Source: Borrelia parkeri
GTDB lineage: Bacteria > Spirochaetota > Spirochaetia > Borreliales > Borreliaceae
DNA length: 64,000 bases
NCBI RefSeq assembly: GCF_023035815.1
Contig: NZ_CP073159.1
Coordinates: forward strand, 248,001-312,000
Direction: 5' to 3'
A model generated the notes under the pieces. It was not told the DNA's origin. It ran no database searches and saw only the letters and a list, made by a program, of their open reading frames with translations. Shown piece after piece: positions 1 to 8,516 of the stretch. Made by a program: the position numbers and the translations under genes. The stretch's first letter is position 1; the number at the start of each line of letters is the position of its first letter.

Positions 1-223
1 TCTTGCTCCCAAAAAAGCTGCGGGCACTGCTGCAGGATTTACAGGATTATTTGGATATATAGGGGGTTCTGTTACTGCTAGCGCTATTACAGGTCTTGTA
101 CTGCAACACTTTAATTGGAATGTTTATTTTTATCTATTAATAACTGCTTGCATATTTTCAATACTATTTATAAGTTTAACACTCAAGCAAGAAAAAAAAA
201 TTAATAATATCAATAAACAATAA
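1..223 (+). CDS. glpT: glycerol-3-phosphate transporter GlpT, C-terminal fragment
   Basis: Only the last 73 or so codons are inside the window; the 5' end lies to the left. The reading frame runs from base 2 to the stop at 221-223. The fragment starts with a [17 protein letters not shown] stretch, which matches the late membrane segment of GlpT-type organophosphate:phosphate antiporters of the major facilitator family. Two hydrophobic segments and a short Lys/Asn-rich cytoplasmic tail follow. The family exchanges glycerol-3-phosphate for phosphate across the inner membrane. It lies 70 bases before glpQ on the same strand, so GlpQ product could be imported by this protein. The assignment rests on a short piece but the motif is distinctive. 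Confidence 0.85.
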   Translation, partial: LAPKKAAGTAAGFTGLFGYIGGSVTASAITGLVLQHFNWNVYFYLLITACIFSILFISLTLKQEKKINNINKQ

Positions 224-258
224 TTATATAAACATGGAAGCTTAATAAATAAATATAT

Positions 259-286
259 TATAATGTAATCATCACAATATAAGGGG
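259..286 (+). promoter_or_regulatory. possible -10 box and ribosome binding site for glpQ
   Basis: A TATAAT hexamer at 259-264 lies in the glpT-glpQ gap, with no convincing -35 box 17 bases upstream. AAGGGG at 281-286 is 7 bases before the glpQ ATG and fixes that start. The -10 box alone is weak evidence in DNA this AT-rich, so glpQ may be read from its own promoter, with glpT, or both. Confidence 0.35.
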
Positions 287-293
287 TTAAATA

Positions 294-1310
294 ATGAAAT
301 TAATTAAACCAAAATTACTAATGCTTACAATAAATATTTTTCTCATCATTGCCTGTCAGAATGAAAAAATGAGTATGACAAACAAAAAATCACCATTAAC
401 TATAGCTCACAGAGGTGCTAGCGGGTATTTACCAGAACATACCTTAGAATCTAAAGCATTCGCTTATGCTTTAGGAGCTGATTACCTAGAACAAGACATC
501 GTTTTGACAAAAGATAATGTTCCTATTATAATGCACGACCCAGAACTTGATACAACAACAAATGTTGCAAAATTATTTCCTGAAAGAGCTAGAGAAAACG
601 GAAGATACTATTCTGTTGATTTCACACTAGATGAGCTTAAATCACTAAGTCTTAGCGAAAGATTTGATCTAGAAACCAGAAAACCAATATATCCTAAGCG
701 TTTTCCCTTAAACGAATATAACTTTAAAATCCCAACTTTAGAGGAAGAAATACAATTTATACAAGGATTAAACAAAAGTACAGGAAGAAACGTTGGGATT
801 TACCCTGAAATTAAAAAACCCTTATGGCATAAACAACAAGGTAAAGATATCTCTAAAATTGTAATAGAAATTTTAAATAAGTATGGATATAAGTCAAAAG
901 AAGACAAAATTTATCTTCAAACATTCGACTTTGACGAATTAAAGAGAATAAGGGAAGAACTTGGATATCAAGGAAAATTAATAATGCTTGTTGGTGAAAA
1001 TGACTGGAATGAAGCACCAACAGACTATGAATACATAAAATCACAAGAAGGTATGACAGAGGTTGCAAAATATGCCGATGGAATTGGACCTTGGATACCC
1101 CAAATTATAATTGATGGAAAAATAACAGATCTAACAAGTTTAGCTCACAAATATAACATGGAGGTTCATGCTTATACATTTAGAATTGACTCATTACCTT
1201 CATATGTAAAAGATGCAAATGAGCTATTAGATCTATTATTTAATCAAGCTAAAATAGATGGCCTATTTACAGATTTTACTGATACAGTAGTGAAATTTAT
1301 AAAACAATAA
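294..1310 (+). CDS. glpQ: glycerophosphodiester phosphodiesterase GlpQ, lipoprotein
   Basis: Hydrolyses glycerophosphodiesters to glycerol-3-phosphate and an alcohol. The first 20 residues form a signal peptide ending in a lipobox (LIIAC, Cys21), so the mature enzyme is probably lipid-anchored in the periplasm or outer membrane. The GDPD catalytic set is visible: H39-R40-G41, E66-x-D68 and H81-D82. The length (338 aa) is normal for the family. The ATG at 294 is set by AAGGGG 7 bases upstream. It sits between glpT and glpD, giving a complete route from deacylated phospholipid to dihydroxyacetone phosphate. In Borrelia, glpQ is known as a relapsing-fever marker absent from Lyme-disease species and used in serology. 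Confidence 0.97.
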   Translation: MKLIKPKLLMLTINIFLIIACQNEKMSMTNKKSPLTIAHRGASGYLPEHTLESKAFAYALGADYLEQDIVLTKDNVPIIMHDPELDTTTNVAKLFPERARENGRYYSVDFTLDELKSLSLSERFDLETRKPIYPKRFPLNEYNFKIPTLEEEIQFIQGLNKSTGRNVGIYPEIKKPLWHKQQGKDISKIVIEILNKYGYKSKEDKIYLQTFDFDELKRIREELGYQGKLIMLVGENDWNEAPTDYEYIKSQEGMTEVAKYADGIGPWIPQIIIDGKITDLTSLAHKYNMEVHAYTFRIDSLPSYVKDANELLDLLFNQAKIDGLFTDFTDTVVKFIKQ

Positions 1311-1343
1311 CTATAATTTTAATAAGGAGAATATCTGATTTTT

Positions 1344-2906
1344 ATGGGTAAAAATAAAAAAAAAGAATTAAGAGATATTGATAATCAAGATTTTGACTTA
1401 ATAATAGTTGGCGGAGGAGCAACTGGCCTTGGCATTGGAATAGATTCAATTACAAGAGGATACAAAACCTTACTCATTGAAAAATTTGATTATGCAAAAG
1501 GTACTTCCTCCAGATCAACTAAACTAATACACGGAGGCGTAAGGTATTTAGCACAATTAAATGTGCCTTTAGTAAAAGAGGCCTTATATGAAAAAGCTTT
1601 ACTTGAAACAAATGCACCCCACTTAGTTAGTAAATGTGCATTTGTTACGCCAATATATAACATTTTAAATATTCCTTACTACTATTTCGGATTAAGTTGG
1701 TATCACAACCTTCTTGGCAAGCATAAAAAATCTCAGTATAAAACAAAGCTATTATCAAAATCTAAGACAATAGAAAAAATGCCAAATATCAAAACCAAAG
1801 GCCTTAAATGCTCTGTTTTATACTACGATGCTTCATTTGATGATGCCAGAATGGCAATAAGCATGCTTAGAACTTTCACTGAAAAAGGAGGAATTGCGTT
1901 TAATTATACAGAACCCACAATTTTTATCAAAAAAAATGGCAAAATATCTGGTGCTATTATTAAAGATAAAATGACTGGAAAACAAGTTATCATTAATAGC
2001 AAATGCATAATAAACGCAACAGGAATCTTTGCAGACGAGATCAGAAAATTAGATGATGCTAATGCAGCTAACATTATAAAACCTTCCCAAGGAACACATT
2101 TAGTAATTAAAAAAGAGAAACTACATACCGAATACGCAATGCTTATGCCCAAGACAAGTGATAAGAGAATCTTATTTGCTATACCTTGGTATGATGTCAC
2201 TGTTTGCGGAACTACAGATATTGCAATAAACAAAATTGAGGAAGAGCCTAAAAGACTAGAGAGTGAAATTGAATTCATAATAAAAAATATGAATAATTAC
2301 TTAAATATTAAAATAACCAAAAATGATATTCTAAGTGTTTACTCAGGAATTAGACCCTTAATAGTAGATCCCAAAGAGAAAAAAAATACCTCAAAAATAT
2401 CAAGAAACGATAAAATATTTGTATCAGACTCAAATCTCATTACAATTGCCGGGGGAAAATATACTACTTACAGAAAGATGGCTGAAAAAGTTCTAAAAAA
2501 AGCAATAGAAGAAAATTTAATACCTGATTCAACATCTATAACAGAAAATTTCAAGCTGCATGGGTATATAGAAAGAGAAGAAGTACTTAAAATTCCTGAA
2601 TATTTTAGAGCTTATGGAAGTGATTTCGAACATTTAAGTCAAATGAAAGACTTTAACAAAAAGATTCACACAGACCTGCCATTAAATGAAGCCCAAATAA
2701 CCTTTGCCATTGAATTTGAACAAGCAAAAACTGTTGAAGACATTTTATCAAGAAGAACAAGATCATTACTTTTTAATGCAAAAGCCACAATTGAATCCAC
2801 ACCAAAGGTCGCTGAAATTATGATGCATAAACTTGGCAAATCTAAAGAATGGAAAACAGAGCAAATAAAAAGCTTTAAAGAGGTAGCGATAAAATATTTA
2901 GTTTAA
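1344..2906 (+). CDS. glpD: aerobic-type glycerol-3-phosphate dehydrogenase GlpD
   Basis: FAD-dependent oxidation of glycerol-3-phosphate to dihydroxyacetone phosphate, feeding glycolysis. The Rossmann dinucleotide-binding loop GGGATG is at residues 23-28, followed by an acidic residue at the end of the second strand (LLIEK). The family signature SSRSTKLIHGGVRYL and the C-terminal DAO region (IAGGKYTTYRKMA) are present. At 520 aa it is typical of the family. AAGGAG at 1324-1329 is 14 bases from the ATG, slightly long. glpQ ends 33 bases upstream, so the two are probably co-transcribed. Ortholog of BB0243. The electron acceptor in a bacterium without a respiratory chain is not evident from sequence. 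Confidence 0.96.
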   Translation: MGKNKKKELRDIDNQDFDLIIVGGGATGLGIGIDSITRGYKTLLIEKFDYAKGTSSRSTKLIHGGVRYLAQLNVPLVKEALYEKALLETNAPHLVSKCAFVTPIYNILNIPYYYFGLSWYHNLLGKHKKSQYKTKLLSKSKTIEKMPNIKTKGLKCSVLYYDASFDDARMAISMLRTFTEKGGIAFNYTEPTIFIKKNGKISGAIIKDKMTGKQVIINSKCIINATGIFADEIRKLDDANAANIIKPSQGTHLVIKKEKLHTEYAMLMPKTSDKRILFAIPWYDVTVCGTTDIAINKIEEEPKRLESEIEFIIKNMNNYLNIKITKNDILSVYSGIRPLIVDPKEKKNTSKISRNDKIFVSDSNLITIAGGKYTTYRKMAEKVLKKAIEENLIPDSTSITENFKLHGYIEREEVLKIPEYFRAYGSDFEHLSQMKDFNKKIHTDLPLNEAQITFAIEFEQAKTVEDILSRRTRSLLFNAKATIESTPKVAEIMMHKLGKSKEWKTEQIKSFKEVAIKYLV

Positions 2907-2993
2907 AATATGAAAGATTATATCATATCCTCCTTATTTTAAAATCCGCATGTATCATAAGCTTATATTATATTTTATAAAGAAAAGAGTGCC
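2907..2993. other. short convergent intergenic region, no clear terminator
   Basis: The stretch separates glpD (plus) from the yaaR-like gene (minus). It contains the palindrome ATAAGCTTAT near 2958-2967 but no GC-rich stem followed by a T run on either strand. I see no gene in it. Confidence 0.5.
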
Positions 2994-3488
2994 TCACTTA
3001 AGCAAATTTATAAGCAATCCTTGAATTTCCTCAATACTGCTTAAAAGTTTAATCTGAGAAACTTGATTTTGCAAAACAGAATAAGCAAGCCTATCAAGCT
3101 TTTCATCAATAATCTTAATAATGCGATATTTGGGTCTTTTAAGCTCTCCATTATTACCTCCCTTTTGTTCTTTAAGCGAAATAGAAAATGATAAAACAAT
3201 AGACAAAAATTCTCCTATAGTTTTTTTATAAAAAATTACATTTTGACGAGAAGGTTCACTTAACAGCTTTTCACCAACATCATTAATCTTGTCTAACATA
3301 TCTTTAATTAATTCAAGATTAAATTCACCATTTTCAAAAATAATAGAATGCTTATCTTCTCTTACAAGTTCAGCTTTAAATATCGAAGAAAAAATATTTG
3401 CTCTATTAACATTAACTTTCTTCTTAGCAGCCTTATAGTCTTTTGAATCAAGATTTAAAACTCCTGCAACCAAATTATTAATCTTCAT
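2994..3488 (-). CDS. YaaR-family (DUF327) protein
   Basis: A 164-residue soluble protein with no signal peptide. The C-terminal half has the DUF327/YaaR pattern: FYKKTIGEFL near residue 105, RIIKIIDEKLDRL near 122-136 and EEIQGLLINLL at the very end. The biochemical role of the family is not established. The start overlaps the stop of the bactofilin gene by four bases (ATGA), so translation is probably coupled and the protein may work with the bactofilin and the M23 peptidase upstream. Ortholog of BB0244. Confidence 0.75.
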   Translation of the reverse strand: MKINNLVAGVLNLDSKDYKAAKKKVNVNRANIFSSIFKAELVREDKHSIIFENGEFNLELIKDMLDKINDVGEKLLSEPSRQNVIFYKKTIGEFLSIVLSFSISLKEQKGGNNGELKRPKYRIIKIIDEKLDRLAYSVLQNQVSQIKLLSSIEEIQGLLINLLK

Positions 3489-4027
3489 CTATCTTGCTCG
3501 TCATCAAATAAGTACTTATCACGCTCATCTATACAAGCATCCTTAGTTGATTCTTCGCGACTCATTTCCTTATTTACTTCAATTAAAACATCTTCATTAA
3601 CCTTATAAGAACCCGTATAAATCAACACATCTTTTTCAGAAAAACTAAGACTTCCAATACCAATATTCATATACCCATCAATAATTGCTCCTTCTTCAAC
3701 CTCAATTGACTTACATGAAATATTGCCAATAATGCATCCTGACTGAAAAATCTTAATTTTATTACTAGCCTGCACATTTCCAAGAACTATTCCAGAAACA
3801 ACAACTTCATTTGCATTAATATTTGACTTAACTCGTCCTGCCTCTCCAATTATAACTCTTTTAGTAGAATTAATAGTTCCTAAAAAATCACCATCAATTC
3901 GAATAAAATTATTTGAAATTAGTTCTCCTTTAAAAAAATCACCTTTTCCAACAATTGTTTTTATATCAGCAAAAATAAAAGATGACGAAATTTTCTTATC
4001 CTTTTTAATACTCAATAGATTCAACAT
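3485..4027 (-). CDS. bactofilin (DUF583) cytoskeletal protein
   Basis: Bactofilins polymerise without nucleotide into filaments that position cell-wall enzymes. Residues about 25-135 show the beta-helix repeat pattern of alternating hydrophobic residues and glycines (GDFFKGELIS, RIDGDFLGTI, VVVSGIVLGNV, CIIGNISC, GAIIDGYMNIG). The tails on both sides are polar and unstructured, as usual. There is no signal peptide. The ATG directly abuts the stop of the M23 gene upstream (TAA-ATG), and the end overlaps the YaaR-like gene. In other bacteria bactofilins and M23 peptidases act as a shape-setting pair, which makes that the likely role here. Ortholog of BB0245. Confidence 0.9.
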   Translation of the reverse strand: MLNLLSIKKDKKISSSFIFADIKTIVGKGDFFKGELISNNFIRIDGDFLGTINSTKRVIIGEAGRVKSNINANEVVVSGIVLGNVQASNKIKIFQSGCIIGNISCKSIEVEEGAIIDGYMNIGIGSLSFSEKDVLIYTGSYKVNEDVLIEVNKEMSREESTKDACIDERDKYLFDDEQDR

Positions 4028-5053
4028 TTATTTTGCAGCCCCCGTTGCTAAATTTAAATACATATCAGGGTTTACAACTTGAGATCCTATGCGAACCTCA
4101 TAGTGAAGATGCGGACCTGTTGAATACCCTGTTTGACCAAGAAAACCAATTACTTGGCCCTTCCTAACATAAGAACCTTTAGAAATGTTTAAACGAGACA
4201 TATGCGCATAAAGAGTCGAGAGTCCATACTTATGCTTAATTTGAACAAAGTTACCATAACCTGTTATCTGATAACTAGCTCTAATAACTTCACCATCAGC
4301 AGCTGCCACAATAGCTGTTCCAATTCTCACACCTGCAAGATCTATACCTTTATGAATATACCATTGTCTGGTAAAAGGCTCAATAGCCGGACCAAAATGC
4401 AGAGAAACAATACCATCTCCTTTAACAATCGGCCAAAGAGAAGGAATATCATTTAATAATTTATTTTGAGAATGAAGTAATTTAACAATACTCTTAAGGG
4501 GAGAAATTGACCCTTCTATTGTATTCTTAACATTTTTAAGATCATTTAATTCTTTAAGTGCATTGGCTTCTAATATTTGCAAATCAAGAAAATCCGCAAG
4601 ATCCCCATCTAATTTACTCCGATTTAGATCAATATTACTATCTTTTATTTTTAAGGAAACGTTAAGTTCATCCAAAACTTTAGAAAAATTACTAGCAACA
4701 GAATTAATTTCTACAACTGTGTTTCTAAAATCCTCAATCTCAGATTCAGCAAGTGCATAACTTTTCTCAGTAGACTTAACAATAGATTTAAGAGTAACAT
4801 AATTAATAGAAAGCAAAACAAACCCTATAAAAATCAAAAGAAAAAATAAAAAAAATAAAAATAGAGTTAAGAAAGAAATCTTTATATTCTTAACATCCCC
4901 TTTAACATGAGGAATAATCATAAAGCTAATATTTTGCCTAAAAATTGAGTAAACATTACTTAAAAGTTTAAGAAAGGAACTAAAAATCGTAAAAAAGATC
5001 TTATCTAATTTTTTAAAAAAAGATAAAATTCTAAAAACTCTTCTGTCTCTCAT
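4028..5053 (-). CDS. membrane-anchored M23 (LytM) metallopeptidase
   Basis: A 341-residue protein with a basic N-terminus, one transmembrane segment around residues 60-85, a coiled-coil stretch (about 90-200) and a C-terminal M23 domain. Zinc ligands are visible as HKGID near residue 237 and HLHYE near 318, so the domain looks active as a peptidoglycan endopeptidase in the periplasm. A GTG three bases upstream is possible, but GAGGG at 5061-5065 is 7 bases from the ATG at 5053, so I chose that. It is first of a three-gene run with bactofilin and the YaaR-like gene. Ortholog of BB0246. Confidence 0.9.
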   Translation of the reverse strand: MRDRRVFRILSFFKKLDKIFFTIFSSFLKLLSNVYSIFRQNISFMIIPHVKGDVKNIKISFLTLFLFFLFFLLIFIGFVLLSINYVTLKSIVKSTEKSYALAESEIEDFRNTVVEINSVASNFSKVLDELNVSLKIKDSNIDLNRSKLDGDLADFLDLQILEANALKELNDLKNVKNTIEGSISPLKSIVKLLHSQNKLLNDIPSLWPIVKGDGIVSLHFGPAIEPFTRQWYIHKGIDLAGVRIGTAIVAAADGEVIRASYQITGYGNFVQIKHKYGLSTLYAHMSRLNISKGSYVRKGQVIGFLGQTGYSTGPHLHYEVRIGSQVVNPDMYLNLATGAAK

Positions 5054-5056
5054 CAC

Positions 5057-5282
5057 AAAACCCTCACCACTTATTCACTAATCAACAGAGATTTCAACAT
5101 TTAAAACCTATTTGAAAGCCACAAATTCTGATTTAATGCTTTTAATGTTTAATATCAAGTAATACCACCAAATTCTAAAATTTATCTTCCATATAATCAT
5201 TATCTCCATTAAATCATAAATTATCTCTATAAGTACAATAGAAATATCAAAAATATACATAAATGATTTATTATTATATACA
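5057..5282. other. divergent intergenic region between the M23 gene and rdgB
   Basis: About 225 AT-rich bases separate the start of the minus-strand cell-shape operon from the start of rdgB. It should contain promoters for both. I find a TATTAT at 5269-5274 just before rdgB but no strong -35 box on either strand and no convincing gene. Confidence 0.4.
5269..5274 (+). promoter_or_regulatory. possible -10 box directly in front of rdgB
   Basis: TATTAT ends 8 bases before the rdgB ATG. No Shine-Dalgarno sequence is visible between it and the start codon. If this box is used, the transcript would begin at or within a few bases of the ATG. No good -35 hexamer is seen, so this is tentative. Confidence 0.3.
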
Positions 5283-5882
5283 ATGAAAACATTATTCTTT
5301 GCAACTACTAATATAAATAAAATAAACGAAGTAAAACAAATTTTAGATATACCTAACATAAAAATCAAAATTCCCAAAAACTTCGATGTAAAAGAGACAG
5401 GTAAAACTTTTAAAGAAAACTCTTTGCTAAAAGCAAAAACTCTATTTGAATCTCTAGATAAAAAAAACCCTGTTTTTAGTGAGGATTCTGGGTTATGCAT
5501 AAAAGCTTTAAATTTGGAACCTGGGATTTATTCTAAAAGATATGATCAATACAAATTAGGAAAGAAACTAGAAACAAATGAAAAAAACCATCTTATTATA
5601 GACTTAATGAAAGATAAAAAAAATAGAACAGCATATTTTATATGTATAGTTAGTCATATCTCTATAGACGGAACAATAAGCAATTTTGAAGGCATTCTCA
5701 ATGGAACAATTGCTTTGGATATTGATTGTTACAAAAAAAACGGATTTGGATATGATCCAATATTTTTAACTGCAAATAATAAAAGACTCAGTGAATTAAC
5801 TCTTACAGAAAAAAACAAAATATCCCATAGAGGAATTGCATTTGCTAAATTTAAAAAATTTTTAATGCAATCTTTAGATTAA
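5283..5882 (+). CDS. rdgB: inosine/xanthosine triphosphate pyrophosphatase (RdgB/HAM1)
   Basis: Removes non-canonical purine nucleotides (dITP, XTP) from the pool by hydrolysis to the monophosphate and pyrophosphate. The N-terminal [17 protein letters not shown] is the family substrate-binding motif. SEDSGL near residue 66 holds the catalytic acidic residues, and GYDPIF near 158 and SHRG near 180 complete the set. The 199-residue length is typical. The ATG has no clear ribosome binding site; the start is chosen because the family motif begins at residue 4. It stands alone between a divergent operon and pepF. Ortholog of BB0247. Confidence 0.94.
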   Translation: MKTLFFATTNINKINEVKQILDIPNIKIKIPKNFDVKETGKTFKENSLLKAKTLFESLDKKNPVFSEDSGLCIKALNLEPGIYSKRYDQYKLGKKLETNEKNHLIIDLMKDKKNRTAYFICIVSHISIDGTISNFEGILNGTIALDIDCYKKNGFGYDPIFLTANNKRLSELTLTEKNKISHRGIAFAKFKKFLMQSLD

Positions 5883-5934
5883 TACCCAAAAAAACAAATT
5901 TTACAAAACAATATAAATCAAGTATTCAACTCAA

Positions 5935-5963
5935 TTGTAAAATTATACGTAAAGATTTAAAAT
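5935..5963 (+). promoter_or_regulatory. sigma-70-like promoter for pepF
   Basis: TTGTAA at 5935-5940 and TAAAAT at 5958-5963 are separated by exactly 17 bases, giving a plausible housekeeping promoter. The predicted start of transcription is near 5970, about 45 bases before the pepF ATG. It lies in the 130-base gap after rdgB. Confidence 0.5.
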
Positions 5964-6015
5964 GGTTATTATTTATAAATCACAATTAGTGTCATATTAA
6001 CAAGGAGCAAGTTTG

Positions 6016-7785
6016 ATGATAGAGAGAAGCAAAATTAATGAAGATGACAAGTGGGACTTATCTTTTCTATTTAAAAACAATGAAGAATATAAGGAAACAG
6101 TCAAAAAAATAAAACTAAAACTTCAAGACTTCAAGAAATATGAAAAATTAGAATTCAACCTAAACATCTTTAAACAAGCATTAAATGATTACTATGAAAT
6201 TGAAGAAGAACTGGAGAGAACAGTATATTACACACACATTCAATTAGAAACAGATGTAAGCAATCAGACCTCAAACGAACTTCGCGCAATCAATATCAAC
6301 TTAGAAACATACGTATCAAATTCCACTTCATTTTTTATCCCAAAAATTTTAAAAACAGATACAAACCAAATAAGAGAATGGCTGCAGGACATAGAACTCA
6401 AAGATAAAAAAATAGCTATTGAAAAAATCTTAAGAGAAAAAGAACACGTCTTAAGCAAAGACGAAGAGAGAATACTAGCTAACTATACATCTCTTTATTC
6501 ATCTTATAATGATATATTCTCTGCATTAACAAATGCAGACATGGAATTTGGAGAAATTAATGGTAAGCCATTAAGTAATGCCACTTTCAGTCTATTTCTT
6601 CAAAATGAAAATCAAGAAATACGAAGAGAAGCTTTTTTGAAATTTTATCAAGAATATAAAAAACATGAAAATACATTATCCAACCTCTTAATTGCCGATA
6701 TCAATAAAAATAAATTTTTAGCCAAAACAAGAAAATTTGAAGATACTATTTCAATGAAACTTTTTCAAAACAATATTGATAAGAAAGTTTATACGAACTT
6801 AATTGAAACGGTTAACGAAAATTTATCTGTACTTCATGAATATTACGAATTTAGAAAAAATATACTTAACCAAGAATATCTTAATCATTATGATGTCTAT
6901 GTTCCTCTAACAAAAAACATCAAATTCAAAAACTCCTTTAAAGAAGCCTGTGATAAAATTTTAAAATCGCTAGAAATACTAGGAAGCGAATATACCGAAG
7001 TACTAAGAAAAGGACTCTTAGAAGAACGTTGGGTTGACAAATATGAAAATAAAGGAAAAAGAGCAGGGGCATTTAGTGCAGGATCATATAATGGAAAACC
7101 TTATATATTAATGAATTACAAAGATGAATCAATAAGAGATATGTTTACCCTGGCCCACGAAGCAGGACACTCCATGCATTCCTATTTCAGTATAAACAAT
7201 AATCCATTTCCTCAATATCAATATTCTATTTTTGAAGCAGAAATAGCATCCACAGTGAATGAGCAAATACTTGCAGACTATTTACTAAAAAATGAAAATG
7301 ATATCGAAAAAATAAAATACATTAAATTAAACCAAATCGATGATCTACTTGCAACATTTTTCAGGCAAACAATGTTTGCCGAATTTGAATATATCATTCA
7401 TGAAATGATTAATAAAGATGAGCCAGTGGTAAAAGAAACAATTAAGACAACCTATTTAAACTTACTAAAAAAATACTTTGGTCCAAATTTTAAATTCGAT
7501 GAAAACAGTTCACTCGAATGTCTTAGAGTTCCTCATTTCTACTCACCATTTTATGTATATCAATACGCAACAGGCATCACAGCTGCTCTTTTAATATATA
7601 AAAACATAAAAAATAACAAAAAAGATGCTACTAAAAATTACATAGATTTTTTGAAAATAGGAGGTTCAAAATATCCCTTAGAATCCTTAAAAGTTACCGG
7701 TGTTGATTTAAGCTTAAAATCAACAATAAAAAATACAATTAATATATTCAAAGAACGTCTTGAAGATGTAAAAAAATTATTTTAA
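6016..7785 (+). CDS. pepF: oligoendopeptidase F (M3B metallopeptidase)
   Basis: Cytoplasmic zinc peptidase that cuts short oligopeptides, probably supplying amino acids from imported peptides, since Borrelia lacks most amino-acid synthesis. The HExxH zinc site is H381-E382-A-G-H385, with the third ligand expected at E409 in FEAEIAS. The 589-residue length fits PepF. A TTG at 6013 is in frame, but AAGGAG at 6002-6007 is 8 bases from the ATG at 6016, the better start. Followed after 14 bases by the phosphatidylcholine synthase gene. Ortholog of BB0248. Confidence 0.95.
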   Translation: MIERSKINEDDKWDLSFLFKNNEEYKETVKKIKLKLQDFKKYEKLEFNLNIFKQALNDYYEIEEELERTVYYTHIQLETDVSNQTSNELRAININLETYVSNSTSFFIPKILKTDTNQIREWLQDIELKDKKIAIEKILREKEHVLSKDEERILANYTSLYSSYNDIFSALTNADMEFGEINGKPLSNATFSLFLQNENQEIRREAFLKFYQEYKKHENTLSNLLIADINKNKFLAKTRKFEDTISMKLFQNNIDKKVYTNLIETVNENLSVLHEYYEFRKNILNQEYLNHYDVYVPLTKNIKFKNSFKEACDKILKSLEILGSEYTEVLRKGLLEERWVDKYENKGKRAGAFSAGSYNGKPYILMNYKDESIRDMFTLAHEAGHSMHSYFSINNNPFPQYQYSIFEAEIASTVNEQILADYLLKNENDIEKIKYIKLNQIDDLLATFFRQTMFAEFEYIIHEMINKDEPVVKETIKTTYLNLLKKYFGPNFKFDENSSLECLRVPHFYSPFYVYQYATGITAALLIYKNIKNNKKDATKNYIDFLKIGGSKYPLESLKVTGVDLSLKSTIKNTINIFKERLEDVKKLF

Positions 7786-7799
7786 TAAAGGAGTAAGCT

Positions 7800-8507
7800 T
7801 TGAGGAAATTATTAAATCTTATTTTAGCCTGGTCAGTACATATTTTAACAGCTTCTGGATTAATAGTCAGTCTTTATTCAATAATCTCCATAATAAACAC
7901 AGATTATAATCTTTTATTAAAACTTACCATTCTTGGACTTTTAATTGATGGGATTGATGGCACACTGGCAAGAAAATTAAAAATAAAAGAAATCATCCCA
8001 ACAATAAATGGAGAACTCCTTGACAATATAGTAGACTACATAAATTATACGTTCATTCCCACAATATTTTTTTATTACGGTAACTTCATAAGCAATGAAT
8101 ATAAAATAATAACTTGCATTGGAATTTTATTGGCATCAGCATACCAATTCTCAAGATTAGACGCAAAAACTAGCGACGATTACTTTAGGGGTTTTCCATC
8201 TTTATGGAATTTTTTAATAATCTTTAACATAATCTTCAAACTAGACCAAACCACAAATCTTAGTATAATATTATCATGTATCACATTCAGTTTTGCACCA
8301 ATTAAATTCATCTACCCTTCAAAAACAAAAGAATTTAAATATATAACACTTCCTGTAACAGTCATAACAGCCCTATCAGTAATACTTATAACATTCGCAA
8401 AGCTGCCAGACACTTATTTAAAGATAGGTAAAACACTAATAATTTTTTATTGTCTATATCTAATCTTAATGAGCATATATTTAACTTACAAGACAAAAAA
8501 AAAATAA
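7800..8507 (+). CDS. pcs: phosphatidylcholine synthase (CDP-alcohol phosphatidyltransferase)
   Basis: Integral membrane enzyme that, in Borrelia, condenses CDP-diacylglycerol with choline to give phosphatidylcholine, a major lipid of these cells. The CDP-alcohol phosphotransferase motif is complete: D50-G-x-D53-G-x-x-A57-R58, then G71, D75 and D79. About seven hydrophobic segments follow across 235 residues. The start is TTG at 7800, supported by AAAGGAG at 7787-7793 with 6 bases spacing; there is no better ATG. Gene order pepF-pcs-dedA with short gaps suggests one transcript. Ortholog of BB0249. Confidence 0.9.
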   Translation: MRKLLNLILAWSVHILTASGLIVSLYSIISIINTDYNLLLKLTILGLLIDGIDGTLARKLKIKEIIPTINGELLDNIVDYINYTFIPTIFFYYGNFISNEYKIITCIGILLASAYQFSRLDAKTSDDYFRGFPSLWNFLIIFNIIFKLDQTTNLSIILSCITFSFAPIKFIYPSKTKEFKYITLPVTVITALSVILITFAKLPDTYLKIGKTLIIFYCLYLILMSIYLTYKTKKK

Positions 8508-8516
8508 TGAGGTATT

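Noticed and set aside
191..199. Run of A residues at the glpT end as a slippage site
   Set aside because: Poly-A runs of this size are common throughout the window, and this one lies in the variable C-terminal tail.
2958..2967. Palindrome ATAAGCTTAT after glpD as a terminator
   Set aside because: It has no loop or GC-rich stem and no T run follows.
5108..5500. 130-codon minus-strand frame over the start of rdgB
   Set aside because: It overlaps the well-supported rdgB N-terminus and the divergent promoter region, and its sequence looks like antisense translation.
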